Of a DNA stretch of 64,000 nt, positions 46,554 to 55,583 are shown piece by piece. The notes under the pieces are model-generated. The model searched no databases and was not told the DNA's origin. It saw only the letters and a list, made by a program, of their open reading frames with translations. This stretch comes from Alishewanella longhuensis (GTDB lineage: Bacteria; Pseudomonadota; Gammaproteobacteria; Enterobacterales; Alteromonadaceae). Each line of letters opens with the position of its first letter. The first letter of the stretch is position 1. A program made the position numbers and the translations under genes. The stretch lies in the NCBI RefSeq assembly GCF_014653435.1, contig NZ_BNAO01000001.1, forward strand, positions 248,001-312,000. The letters are read 5' to 3'.

Positions 46554-47801
46554 ATGCAACAAGTTTTAACAGGTTGGCGTGGCCGGATGCAGGCATTGGG
46601 TCCGGGGGTTTTAATGGCAACCGCTGCTATTGGTGGTTCGCATTTGGTGGCTTCTACCCAGGCCGGCGCCTTATTTGGCTGGCAATTATTATGGCTAATT
46701 TTACTGGTCAATATTTTAAAATATCCGTTTTTCCGCTTTGGTGTGCAGTACACCTTAGATCAAAACGAATCGCTGATAGAAGGATATCAGCGAAAAGGTA
46801 AAGGCTATTTTTTCTGTTTTGTGGTGCTCAATGTTGTCGCTGCGGTGGTTAATACCGCCGGGGTACTGATTTTAACTGCGGCCTTACTGCAACATGCTTT
46901 GCCCTGGAGTTTATCGATAACGGTATTATGCTGGGTAATTTTGGCTGTTTGCCTGCTGATTTTGTTGCTAGGGCATTATCAGGCGCTGGATAAGGTCGCA
47001 AAAATTATTATGTTGTTACTGACGGTAACGACCGTTGCCGCCGCCATAATTGCGGCGCAGCGCGGGGCTATGGTTCCGGCCGATTTTGTTGGGCAATCGC
47101 CCTGGCAATTGGTGATGCTGGGATTTTTGGTTGCGTTAATGGGCTGGATGCCAGCGCCTATCGAAATTTCTGCTATTAGCTCACTTTGGCTAAAAGCCAA
47201 ACAACGTCGGCAACCTATAACGCGGCAGCAAGGTTTGTTTGACTTCAATTTAGGTTACTGGGTTACCGCCGCGCTGGCTCTGGTTTTTGTATCCTTAGGC
47301 GCACTGGTGCAATACGGTAGTGAGCAGCCAATTGCGCTGGCTGGCGCTGCCTTTGCCCAGCAGTTGGTGCAGATGTATGGCAGCACCATTGGCGACTGGG
47401 CCAAACCTTTAGTATCGCTGATTGCGTTTTTATGTATGTTTGGTACCACCATTACGGTATTAGACGGTTATGCCCGATCTTTGAATGAGTCGGGTCGTTT
47501 ACTAGGCTGGTATTCTGCTGATAACAGGTTTAGCTTAAATAGCTGGCTGGTGCTGCAGGCGTTGAGTGGTATGGCGGTGATCTTGTTTTTCCGCTCAGCT
47601 ATAGGCCCCATGCTAACCTTTGCCATGACGCTGGCTTTTTTAACGACGCCCGTGTTTGCCTGGCTAAACTTTAGCTTGATGCGCGGTAAAGCGATGCCGA
47701 AATTGTCAAAAGGCTTAACATTCCTAAGTTGGTTGGGGTTAAGTTATCTGATAAGTTTCGCGCTGGTATTTTTGGCTTGGTATCTGGGATTGCTCCGCTA
47801 A
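46554..47801 (+). CDS. atypical NRAMP-family divalent metal transporter
   Basis: Inner-membrane transporter with about 11 hydrophobic segments in 415 residues. Overall similarity in the first helix (GPGVLMATAAIGGSHLVAST) and helix 6 (GWMPAPIEISAI) points to NRAMP. The helix 1 metal-binding DPGN of canonical NRAMP is replaced by the sequence around AIGGSH, and the helix 6 MPH is replaced by MPAP. Substrate may therefore differ from Mn/Fe; Mg or another ion is possible. It precedes a CPA2 antiporter gene by 22 bp, likely an operon. Confidence 0.8.
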   Translation: MQQVLTGWRGRMQALGPGVLMATAAIGGSHLVASTQAGALFGWQLLWLILLVNILKYPFFRFGVQYTLDQNESLIEGYQRKGKGYFFCFVVLNVVAAVVNTAGVLILTAALLQHALPWSLSITVLCWVILAVCLLILLLGHYQALDKVAKIIMLLLTVTTVAAAIIAAQRGAMVPADFVGQSPWQLVMLGFLVALMGWMPAPIEISAISSLWLKAKQRRQPITRQQGLFDFNLGYWVTAALALVFVSLGALVQYGSEQPIALAGAAFAQQLVQMYGSTIGDWAKPLVSLIAFLCMFGTTITVLDGYARSLNESGRLLGWYSADNRFSLNSWLVLQALSGMAVILFFRSAIGPMLTFAMTLAFLTTPVFAWLNFSLMRGKAMPKLSKGLTFLSWLGLSYLISFALVFLAWYLGLLR

Positions 47802-47823
47802 TCATTTCTCTCGGGAGCCTGCT

Positions 47824-49071
47824 GTGGCGCTTTGGCAACTAGTGTTATTATTTTTACTACAATTGGCATGTATCTTATGCGCTGCCCAGTTGTTTGGCCG
47901 TTTGGCGCGGCACCTTGGGCAACCCAAGGTGGTCGGCGAGATGATCGCGGGGGTCGCTTTAGGTCCATCGTTGTTCGGCTGGTTTTTACCAGAATTACAG
48001 CAAAGCATCTTTGTCAGTGAAACCCGCAGCTGGCTTTATTTTGGTGCGCAGCTTGGCGTTGGCCTTTATATGTTTTTAGTGGGGTTAGAGTTTAATACCC
48101 GCTTATTTAAAGAACATGCCCGCAGTGCGATATCGGTATCACTGGCCGGTATGTTAGTGCCTTTTATTGTGGCGGCATTCCTATGTATTTGGTTAATTGA
48201 ACAACCAGGGCTTTTTACCCAGGGGATTAGCTACTTCAACGCAGCATTATTTTTGGGGGCTGCCATTGCAATTACCGCCTTTCCCATGTTGGCCCGAATT
48301 ATTTATGAGCGAGGCTTAGCGGGGACCCCCCTTGGCACCATGGCCCTGGCAGCAGGGGCTATTGATGATGCAGCAGCCTGGCTAGTATTAGCAGTAGTAC
48401 TGGCGAGCTTTGGTGGTGGCGTTTCGCTATTGGCTACTGCGCTGATGGGCGGAGCCTTGTATGCGATATTGATGCTTACCAAAATGCGGCATTGGTTGCA
48501 GCCGTTGGCCAATCAGGTAGCGCGCCAGCAGCGTTTAGGCATACGGCCTTTTATGATCATCATGCTGCTGTTTGCGTTATCGGCCTGGAGTATGGACTGG
48601 GTAGGCCTGCATGCGGTTTTTGGAGGCTTTCTATTAGGTATTGCTATACCACGGGGATTATTAGCAGAGCTGTTACGACAACGGCTGGAGCGCATTACTA
48701 TTCTGTTGTTGCTCCCGATGTTTTTTACCTACTCCGGGCTTAATACCCGGCTGGATGTGTTAGGTTCTACTAATCTACTGGTTATCACCCTAGTGATATT
48801 ATTTTGCTCTATTTTTGCCAAGTTTGTTGCCTGTTGGGCTGCTGCTCGCTGGAATGGTGCAGACAATCCTACTGCGCTGGCGGTAGGCGCTTTAATGAAT
48901 GCCCGCGGGTTAATGGAGCTAATAATCATCAATATTGCACTGAATTATGGCGTGATTGAACAAGGGTTGTTTTCGATTATGGTGGTAATGGCCATTGTCA
49001 CTACCTTGATGGCATCGCCACTCTTTCAATGGGTTTATGGTCGGCATCAAGCAAAGAAAACGGCGACCTAA
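47824..49071 (+). CDS. CPA2-family cation:proton antiporter
   Basis: Inner-membrane antiporter of the KefB/Na-H exchanger (PF00999) family with about 12 hydrophobic segments in 415 residues. Typical features are PKVVGEMIAGVALGPSLFGW, LYMFLVGLEFNTRLFKEHA, ITAFPMLARII, GAIDDAAAWLVLAVV (the conserved Asp-Asp region) and LMNARGLMELIIINIALNYG. It has no C-terminal TrkA-N domain. The start is GTG with GGGAG upstream, 22 bp after the NRAMP-like gene. Confidence 0.88.
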   Translation: MALWQLVLLFLLQLACILCAAQLFGRLARHLGQPKVVGEMIAGVALGPSLFGWFLPELQQSIFVSETRSWLYFGAQLGVGLYMFLVGLEFNTRLFKEHARSAISVSLAGMLVPFIVAAFLCIWLIEQPGLFTQGISYFNAALFLGAAIAITAFPMLARIIYERGLAGTPLGTMALAAGAIDDAAAWLVLAVVLASFGGGVSLLATALMGGALYAILMLTKMRHWLQPLANQVARQQRLGIRPFMIIMLLFALSAWSMDWVGLHAVFGGFLLGIAIPRGLLAELLRQRLERITILLLLPMFFTYSGLNTRLDVLGSTNLLVITLVILFCSIFAKFVACWAAARWNGADNPTALAVGALMNARGLMELIIINIALNYGVIEQGLFSIMVVMAIVTTLMASPLFQWVYGRHQAKKTAT

Positions 49072-49092
49072 GTCGCCGTGAGAATCTATTCG

Positions 49093-49584
49093 TTACATCG
49101 TCAGGGTTTTATCGCCACGGGAAATTCCCGAAACACCACTGCGCACGACTTCCAAAATAGGCGTGCCGGTAAGCGCCTGAATAAACGCATCCAACTTATC
49201 GCTGGTGCCAACTAATTGCACTGTGTAAGTTGTGGCTGAAACATCGACAATCTGGCCGCGAAAGATATCGGCACAGCGTTTGATTTCATCGCGTTGCTCA
49301 CCAACCGCTTTTACCTTAACCAGCATCAACTCGCGCTCAATATGCGCCGATTCGCTTAAATCGGTCAGTTTTACCACTTCAATCAGTTTATGTAACTGCT
49401 TGGTGATTTGTTCGATGACCTGATCATTGCCATGGGTAACTAAGGTGAGCCGTGACAAGGTGGCATCTTCCGTTGGCGCGACTGTTAAGGAATCTATGTT
49501 ATAGCCACGCTGGGCGAATAACCCCACTAAACGCGCCAAAGCGCCAGATTCGTTTTCTAACAAAACAGAAATAATATGTCGCAT
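49093..49584 (-). CDS. ilvH: acetolactate synthase III small subunit IlvH
   Basis: Valine-binding regulatory subunit of isozyme III. The 163 residues contain the N-terminal ACT domain (SVLLENESGALARLVGLFAQRGYNIDSLTVAPTED broken by variable positions), the QLHKLIEVVKLTDLS linker and a C-terminal domain with IVDVSATTYTVQLVGTSDKLDAF and SGISRGDK. It follows ilvI with 2 bp between genes. Confidence 0.96.
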   Translation of the reverse strand: MRHIISVLLENESGALARLVGLFAQRGYNIDSLTVAPTEDATLSRLTLVTHGNDQVIEQITKQLHKLIEVVKLTDLSESAHIERELMLVKVKAVGEQRDEIKRCADIFRGQIVDVSATTYTVQLVGTSDKLDAFIQALTGTPILEVVRSGVSGISRGDKTLTM

Positions 49585-49586
49585 CT

Positions 49587-51329
49587 TTAGGTCCTCTCTG
49601 TTTTGCTTAAGAACATTTCATTAATGGCGCCGCCCGGAATTTGCATCGGGTAAACGTGCTCTTTCGGATCAATATGGATATCCAAAAACACCAATTGGTC
49701 TTTATGCTCAACAAAGGCGCGCTCTAACGCAGGTTGCAATTCTTCTGGTTTGGTAACCCGAATACCGACATGACCATAGGCTTCGGCCAGTTTAATAAAG
49801 TCTGGCAATGAGTCCATATAAGAGCTGGCATAGCGCGATTCATAGTTCATATCTTGCCATTGTTTTACCATGCCAAGATAACCATTGTTCAGGTTAATGA
49901 TTTTTACGCCAAGGCCGTACTGTTTGCAGGTCGACAACTCCTGAATATTCATTTGAATAGAGCCTTCACCCGTGACACAGACAACATCGGCATCCGGGAA
50001 ATTCAGTTTAACGCCCATGGCCGCAGGTAAACCAAAACCCATGGTGCCAAGGCCGCCAGAGTTAATCCAGCGGTTCGGTTTATTAAAGGAATAGTATTGT
50101 GCGGCAAACATCTGGTGTTGACCCACATCGCTACAGACAAAGGCGTCGCCTTTGGTGATCTTACTTACCTGCTCAATCACGTACTGGGGCTTTAATAACG
50201 GTGTTTCGGTATCATACCGGCCACCATGCACCTGGCGCCATTCGTTAATCTGTTGCCACCATTTTTCCAGGGCTGCGGCATCCAGTTTTTTCTTCTTCTG
50301 TTTAAGAATGTCCAGCATTTCGGTTAATACCGGTTTCACCAAGCCAACAATAGGGATATGGGCATTAATGGTTTTGGAGATACTGGCCGGATCAATATCA
50401 ATATGGATAATGGTCGCATCCGGGCAGAACTTTTTGGTGTTGTTGGTGACCCTGTCATCAAAGCGTGCGCCTACGGCTAAAATGAGGTCAGCACCATGCA
50501 TGGTTTGGTTGGCTTCGTAACTACCGTGCATACCTAACATACCGATAAATTGTTTATCGCCACCCGGATAAGCCCCTAAACCCATAAGGGTATTAGTGAC
50601 AGGTAAATTCAGATATCGCGCTAACTCGGTAAGCTCCTCTGAGGCGCCGCCCATAATAACACCACCACCGGCATATAAAATCGGTTTTTTTGCGGCTAAC
50701 AATGCCGTTACTGCCTTTTTAATTTGACCGCTATGGCCTTTTAATTTCGGCTGATAAGAGCGTAACTTCACGTCATCCGGATAATGGTAAGGGAACTTTT
50801 GGCTCGGTATCGTCATATCTTTTGGAATATCTAACACCACCGGGCCGGGTCTGCCACTTTGTGCGATATAAAAGGCTTTTTTAATCAGGTAAGGGATATC
50901 TTCAGGCCGCCGTACCGACATATTGTGTTTAACGATAGGGCGGGAAATACCCAGCATATCGGTTTCCTGAAAGGCATCTTCACCAATTAAATGGCTCATC
51001 ACCTGGCCGGTCAGCACGACCATTGGGATAGAGTCCATATAGGCAGTGGCAATACCGGTAACGGCATTAGTTGCCCCAGGGCCAGAGGTAACGAGCACCA
51101 CGCCGGCTTTACCGGTAGCACGGGCATAAGCATCGGCCATATGGGTTGCCGCTTGCTCGTGGCGAACCAGTACGTGTTTTACTTTGGTTTGTTGAAACAG
51201 GGCATCGTAAATGTGCAATACCGCGCCACCGGGATAGCCGTAAAGGTATTCAACCCCTTCATCGGCCAGCGCGCGGATAATCATCGCAGCGCCCGATAAC
51301 ATCTCGGCTTGTTTGGATTGGCTTGTCAT
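49587..51329 (-). CDS. ilvI: acetolactate synthase III large subunit IlvI
   Basis: Catalytic subunit of the second acetolactate synthase in this window. The 580 residues include [16 protein letters not shown], the catalytic Glu in [20 protein letters not shown], ThDP motif [19 protein letters not shown] and [13 protein letters not shown]. Length and motifs match E. coli IlvI (574). It is unlinked to the ilvGMDA operon and on the opposite strand. A possible attenuator lies upstream. Confidence 0.96.
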   Translation of the reverse strand: MTSQSKQAEMLSGAAMIIRALADEGVEYLYGYPGGAVLHIYDALFQQTKVKHVLVRHEQAATHMADAYARATGKAGVVLVTSGPGATNAVTGIATAYMDSIPMVVLTGQVMSHLIGEDAFQETDMLGISRPIVKHNMSVRRPEDIPYLIKKAFYIAQSGRPGPVVLDIPKDMTIPSQKFPYHYPDDVKLRSYQPKLKGHSGQIKKAVTALLAAKKPILYAGGGVIMGGASEELTELARYLNLPVTNTLMGLGAYPGGDKQFIGMLGMHGSYEANQTMHGADLILAVGARFDDRVTNNTKKFCPDATIIHIDIDPASISKTINAHIPIVGLVKPVLTEMLDILKQKKKKLDAAALEKWWQQINEWRQVHGGRYDTETPLLKPQYVIEQVSKITKGDAFVCSDVGQHQMFAAQYYSFNKPNRWINSGGLGTMGFGLPAAMGVKLNFPDADVVCVTGEGSIQMNIQELSTCKQYGLGVKIINLNNGYLGMVKQWQDMNYESRYASSYMDSLPDFIKLAEAYGHVGIRVTKPEELQPALERAFVEHKDQLVFLDIHIDPKEHVYPMQIPGGAINEMFLSKTERT

Positions 51330-51385
51330 AGTGTGGTCTCATCGTTTGCTAGGCTAAAAGCTGCTTTGCCGGTATAAATACCCGC

Positions 51386-51419
51386 AAAAAAACTGCAAGC
51401 GGCCGGTTTAGGCTGCTTG
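51386..51419 (-). terminator. terminator-like hairpin in the ilvIH leader
   Basis: On the minus strand CAAGCAGCC and GGCCGCTTG pair with one mismatch around TAAACC, followed by CAG and seven T (51386-51392), about 60 bp before ilvI. There is no gene upstream on that strand, so it is either a leader attenuator or the end of an unseen short transcript. No convincing leader peptide is found. The rest of 51330-51650 holds nothing else I recognise. Confidence 0.5.
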
Positions 51420-51650
51420 GTATGCTACGTGGACTGTGGTCTGCAGAAGATGGTAAAACCAACTTTCCGGGCGCTATGTTTTGGTATATTGCTCTAAATG
51501 GCTTTTTTTAGTGCGCTAGCTTAATTTACGGTAACTGCTGCTGAATGTCGATGCCTTTTTAAGGATTTTAGCCGTCTGCACCGCTTTATAAATGTGGTTA
51601 GCGCCACCATAGTAGATGATATTGAAAACCCTTATTGGAACTCTTTAGTT

Positions 51651-52496
51651 ATGTTCAATCCTATTGTTGATGTTACTTTGATGAATGCGCGGGAAGTATT
51701 AGAACGCTCCACCCAGCAACTGGTGCTGTTTCAGTTCTGGTCGGCGCGCAGTGCCGCTTGTCAGCAGTTATCTGCAGTGCTGGAAAAAATTGTGCAGCAG
51801 TATCCACAGCAGCTTTGCCTTGCAAAAGTGAATTGCGATAAAGAACAAGATTTAGCAATGCAGTTTGGGGTGCAATCCTTACCGACGGTCATGTTCATTA
51901 AAGATGGTCAACCTATAGACGGCTTTGCTGGCGCAGAGAGTGAGCAACAAATTCTGCAGCGGTTAAGTGCTTATTTACCCAAGCCAGAAGATGAGTTAAT
52001 CAATAAAGCGCAGCAATTACTGGCAGCAGGACAGGCAGCAGAGGCTTATCCTTTGTTAGCACAAGCTTTAACACTAGCGCCAGAGCGGGTAGACGTTAAA
52101 CTTTGGTTGGCCGATACCGCTATTGCTTTAGGACAACTTACCCAAGCGGAGAAACTATTAGCAGAAGTTAAATTGGCAGACCAAGACGCCCTGTTCAAAT
52201 CGGTAATGGCTAAGCTAGAGTTAGCCCAACAAGCCAGCAATACCCCAGAAATTCAGGCGTTAGAGGCCAAGCTTGCCGCTACGCCAGACGATATGCAGTT
52301 AAAGGAGCAACTTGCGGTGCAATATCAGGCGGTATTGCGGTCTGAAGAGGCGCTGGCGTTGTTACTACAAATTTTGCAACAAGATCTCAATTTTGGTCAG
52401 AGCAAAAAACTGTACCTGGACATTTTAGCGGCACTGCCTAAAGGTGATGCATTAGCTAGTCAATATCGGCGTAGACTGTACGCTCTGTTGTACTAG
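51651..52496 (+). CDS. cnoX: chaperedoxin CnoX (YbbN), thioredoxin-TPR co-chaperone
   Basis: Holdase that protects proteins from bleach-type oxidation and works with GroEL. The 282 residues comprise a thioredoxin-like domain (about 1-110) with SAAC at 34-37 in place of CGPC, like the SQHC of E. coli YbbN, so it is not a disulfide reductase. A TPR region (about 120-282) ends SQYRRRLYALLY, nearly identical to E. coli. ATG at 51651 aligns with the E. coli start; the GTG further upstream would add 19 unrelated residues. Confidence 0.94.
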   Translation: MFNPIVDVTLMNAREVLERSTQQLVLFQFWSARSAACQQLSAVLEKIVQQYPQQLCLAKVNCDKEQDLAMQFGVQSLPTVMFIKDGQPIDGFAGAESEQQILQRLSAYLPKPEDELINKAQQLLAAGQAAEAYPLLAQALTLAPERVDVKLWLADTAIALGQLTQAEKLLAEVKLADQDALFKSVMAKLELAQQASNTPEIQALEAKLAATPDDMQLKEQLAVQYQAVLRSEEALALLLQILQQDLNFGQSKKLYLDILAALPKGDALASQYRRRLYALLY

Positions 52497-52506
52497 AAAT
52501 AGTCGG

Positions 52507-53748
52507 ATGTTAACAACAGCCACGAGTGGCAACTACCTCACTGCTGCCGCGGTATCTGACTTGCTGGCACAAGTGGGCGGCTTGCTTAAACGTTACCGCG
52601 CTTATTGGCAGTTCTCGCCGATGAACTGCCAGGCTTTGCCCTGGCAAACCGAATTGGCGACGCTATTGCAAAGTCTTTCAGCCAGCGATTTAGCGGCGCT
52701 GGATCAATCACCGCAGCAGCAATTACAGCAGTTTGGCCAGTTTTTCCCGGAACTTATACAACTGCCGCTGTTTTGGCATGCCAGTAGCCAGGTTGGCAAT
52801 GATAACCTCTGGCCTTTTTGGTTAACCAATGGCATCAATGGCCGTAAGCTTGAGCAAATTCAGCAGTTTTGTCATTTTGTGCCCCAGAGTAATTTACCCG
52901 TTTTAGAATGGTGTGCAGGTAAAGGCCATTTAGGACGCTTACACACTGCGGCCAGCGGCTGTCAGGTTACCAGCATCGAGTGGCAGCAAGCTTTGTGTGA
53001 AGAAGGCCAACAGCTTGCTGAGCGCTTTCAGTTGGCACAGCAGTTTGTGCAAGTCGATGTGTTCAGCGCTGATGCAGCAAAACAGGTAAAGGCAGAGCAG
53101 CAGGTATTGGCTCTGCATGCCTGCGGTCAGTTACACCTGCGTTTGTTAGAGGTGGCAACGCAAGTTGGCACTGCGGCACTGCAGTTGGTGCCTTGCTGCT
53201 ATCATTTGATCCCACATGAACAATATCAGCCGTTATCCTTGTTAGCACAGAGAACAGGGTTAACATTAAGCCGGCAGGATTTAAAAATGGCAGTGCAAGG
53301 CCAGGTTACTGCAGGTGAGCGGATCGCTCGCTTACGGCAAACCGAAGTGACCTGGCGTCTAGCTTATGACATGTTGCGACAAAAACTCACAGGTATTAGC
53401 CAATACCAGCCACTCCCCTCATTAGCTAAGCATTGGTTTAGCGGTCACTTTGCGGATTTTGTTGCTCATGCTGCTGCTTTACAACAACTGGAACTGCCTG
53501 AGCTGCCCGATTTAGCGCCCTTTTTAACTATGGGTGCCGAGCGCTATATGCTGCTGCAGCGTCTTGATGCAGTAAGGCATCTCTTTCGACGACCACTAGA
53601 GTTATATTTGGTGTTAGATCGTGCCGTATTTCTGCAAGAGCAAGGCTATCAGGTGCAGCTGTTTGCTTTTTGTGATTATCAGTTAACGCCGCGTAATTTC
53701 TGTTTACAAGCCACTCGAGGTATGAATCCGAGTATAGAGGTACGCTAA
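52507..53748 (+). CDS. methyltransferase of the TRMT13/METTL25-like group
   Basis: Predicted SAM-dependent methyltransferase, 413 residues. The SAM motif region is WCAGKGHLGRLHTAASGCQVTSIEW, with the acidic end of strand 2; the motif LHACGQLHLRLLEVA and a later PCCYHLI follow, both typical of this group (PF13679). The N-terminal third is helical and variable. Target (tRNA, rRNA or protein) is unknown. It follows cnoX after 11 bp, so probably one operon. Confidence 0.82.
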   Translation: MLTTATSGNYLTAAAVSDLLAQVGGLLKRYRAYWQFSPMNCQALPWQTELATLLQSLSASDLAALDQSPQQQLQQFGQFFPELIQLPLFWHASSQVGNDNLWPFWLTNGINGRKLEQIQQFCHFVPQSNLPVLEWCAGKGHLGRLHTAASGCQVTSIEWQQALCEEGQQLAERFQLAQQFVQVDVFSADAAKQVKAEQQVLALHACGQLHLRLLEVATQVGTAALQLVPCCYHLIPHEQYQPLSLLAQRTGLTLSRQDLKMAVQGQVTAGERIARLRQTEVTWRLAYDMLRQKLTGISQYQPLPSLAKHWFSGHFADFVAHAAALQQLELPELPDLAPFLTMGAERYMLLQRLDAVRHLFRRPLELYLVLDRAVFLQEQGYQVQLFAFCDYQLTPRNFCLQATRGMNPSIEVR

Positions 53749-53818
53749 TTTAAGCTTTTCTATTAAGACTATGCTATGTTGAATTCATCATAAGAATGAT
53801 TTTTCAACAGGTGTGAAA

Positions 53819-55573
53819 ATGCAGGATGAGTTGTTTCAATTTGCTGCAGAGTCTGATGAGCCTAAAATTCATAAACTCGAACTACCCGTTTTAAAATTAT
53901 TGGTTGTGGATGATGATCATGATGTGCATAGCGTGACAGAGCTATTACTGCGCGATCTGAGTTTTGATGGTTATCGTTTACAGTTATTGCATGCCTATAG
54001 CAGCATAGAAGCGTTTGAAATTTTGCAACAAGAGGCAGACATTGCGATTTTATTGCTTGATGTCGTGATGGAATCGGATGATGCAGGCCTGCGCTTGGTT
54101 AAGCGCGTCAGAGAAACCCTGCATCGCAGAAAATTACGCATTATCTTACGCACAGGCCAGCCAGGTTATGCCCCTGAGCTGGAAACCATCTCTAATTTTG
54201 ATATCAATGATTATAAAACAAAAACTGAGCTAACCCGTGAGCGTTTATTTACCTGCTTAATGGCGGCAGCCAGAAGCTATTTGCAACTGGCGCAATTAGA
54301 ACAACTGGCCTTCGAAGATCAATTAACGGGGTTACACAATCGCAATGGTTTACTAAAAGCCATGGAAATTGCAGTAGCTGCGGGTCAAGTTCAGACTTTA
54401 TTGCTGCTCGATCTAGATCACTTCTCCATGCTAAATGATAGTTTTGGTAATGAACTCGCCGATGTCTTTTTGCAGGAAGTGGCCAAGCGCTTAAAGCTGG
54501 TGCCTTCAGCTATCACGGTGGCTAGATTGGCAGCCGATAAATTTGCGCTATTAAGCTCCGCTCCTATTAGCCTTAGCGAGCAGCTATGTCGTGAATCCCT
54601 CTCGAAAGAGTCACTTACGGTAGATGGTGTTACGCAAGATGTCAGCTTTTGTTTAGGGGTGGCCAGTACTCACGCTGAGATCTCTCCATCTGAAACCTTA
54701 TCACATGCCTACATGGCGTTGAAGCGTGCCAAAAACGCTGGTATTGGCCAAACCGTAATATTTAACGATGCCATGGTCGACGCCTTGCGTGAGCGGGTCG
54801 GTTTAATCTCTTCATTAAGTAAAGGTATGGAAGATGATCAGCTTTACCTGGTTTATCAACCTCAGTTTAATCTAACCACCAAACAAATTGTTGGTGTTGA
54901 GGCTCTAGCGCGCTGGGTGGATGATAGTGGTCGTCATGTGTCGCCTGCGGTGTTTATTGAGCTGGCGGAGCAGGCGGGATTGATTAGCCGTTTAGGGCAG
55001 ATTGTATTAAATAAAGCCTTGATGGACTGTAAGTTTTTATGCGATGCCTTGCCAAACTTCCGTGTTGCGGTCAATGTTTCCTCTATGCAGTTTAAACATC
55101 CAGAGTTTTTACAACATGTTTTCTCCGCCTTAGCGGACTTTAATTTTAACGCTGAGCATTTGGAAATTGAGTTAACCGAATCAGCGGCTATGGATTTTTC
55201 AGCAGATACCGAGCAAAAACTACAGCAACTTCGTGTAGCTGGCATTTCATTGGCAATTGATGACTTTGGAACCGGTTTTTCCTCACTAGCTTATTTAGAA
55301 AAACTACAGGCTAACTGCTTGAAGATTGATAAGAGCTTTGTAGATAAAATAGCGGAGTCAGGCTCCGGGCTGCGCATAGCGCAAACGGTTTTAGCCTTAG
55401 GGCATAGGCTGAATATGCGGGTGTTGGCCGAAGGTATTGAGTATGACAATCAGTTACAAAAGCTAATTGCTATGGGCTGTGATGAAGGTCAGGGGTATCT
55501 AATGGCAAAGCCGATGACGATAAAAGCGCTTGTCGAGTGGTCGCCGATAAAAGCGCTGTTGCAACCATCTTAA
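53819..55573 (+). CDS. response regulator with degenerate GGDEF and intact EAL domain
   Basis: Predicted c-di-GMP phosphodiesterase controlled by phosphorylation. The receiver domain (about 25-150) keeps the acidic pair (VVDDDHD), phosphoacceptor in LLLDVVM, Thr in LRTGQPG and Lys in DYKTKTEL. The GGDEF site is replaced by ARLAADKFAL, so cyclase activity is lost. The EAL domain is complete: EALARW (Glu361 region), NVSSMQF, IELTESAAMD, IDDFGTGFSSLAYL, KIDKSFV and GQGYLMAKP. ATG at 53819 fits an AGGTG site. A sensor kinase gene follows after 10 bp. Confidence 0.9.
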   Translation: MQDELFQFAAESDEPKIHKLELPVLKLLVVDDDHDVHSVTELLLRDLSFDGYRLQLLHAYSSIEAFEILQQEADIAILLLDVVMESDDAGLRLVKRVRETLHRRKLRIILRTGQPGYAPELETISNFDINDYKTKTELTRERLFTCLMAAARSYLQLAQLEQLAFEDQLTGLHNRNGLLKAMEIAVAAGQVQTLLLLDLDHFSMLNDSFGNELADVFLQEVAKRLKLVPSAITVARLAADKFALLSSAPISLSEQLCRESLSKESLTVDGVTQDVSFCLGVASTHAEISPSETLSHAYMALKRAKNAGIGQTVIFNDAMVDALRERVGLISSLSKGMEDDQLYLVYQPQFNLTTKQIVGVEALARWVDDSGRHVSPAVFIELAEQAGLISRLGQIVLNKALMDCKFLCDALPNFRVAVNVSSMQFKHPEFLQHVFSALADFNFNAEHLEIELTESAAMDFSADTEQKLQQLRVAGISLAIDDFGTGFSSLAYLEKLQANCLKIDKSFVDKIAESGSGLRIAQTVLALGHRLNMRVLAEGIEYDNQLQKLIAMGCDEGQGYLMAKPMTIKALVEWSPIKALLQPS

Positions 55574-55583
55574 AGGCAGGCGA

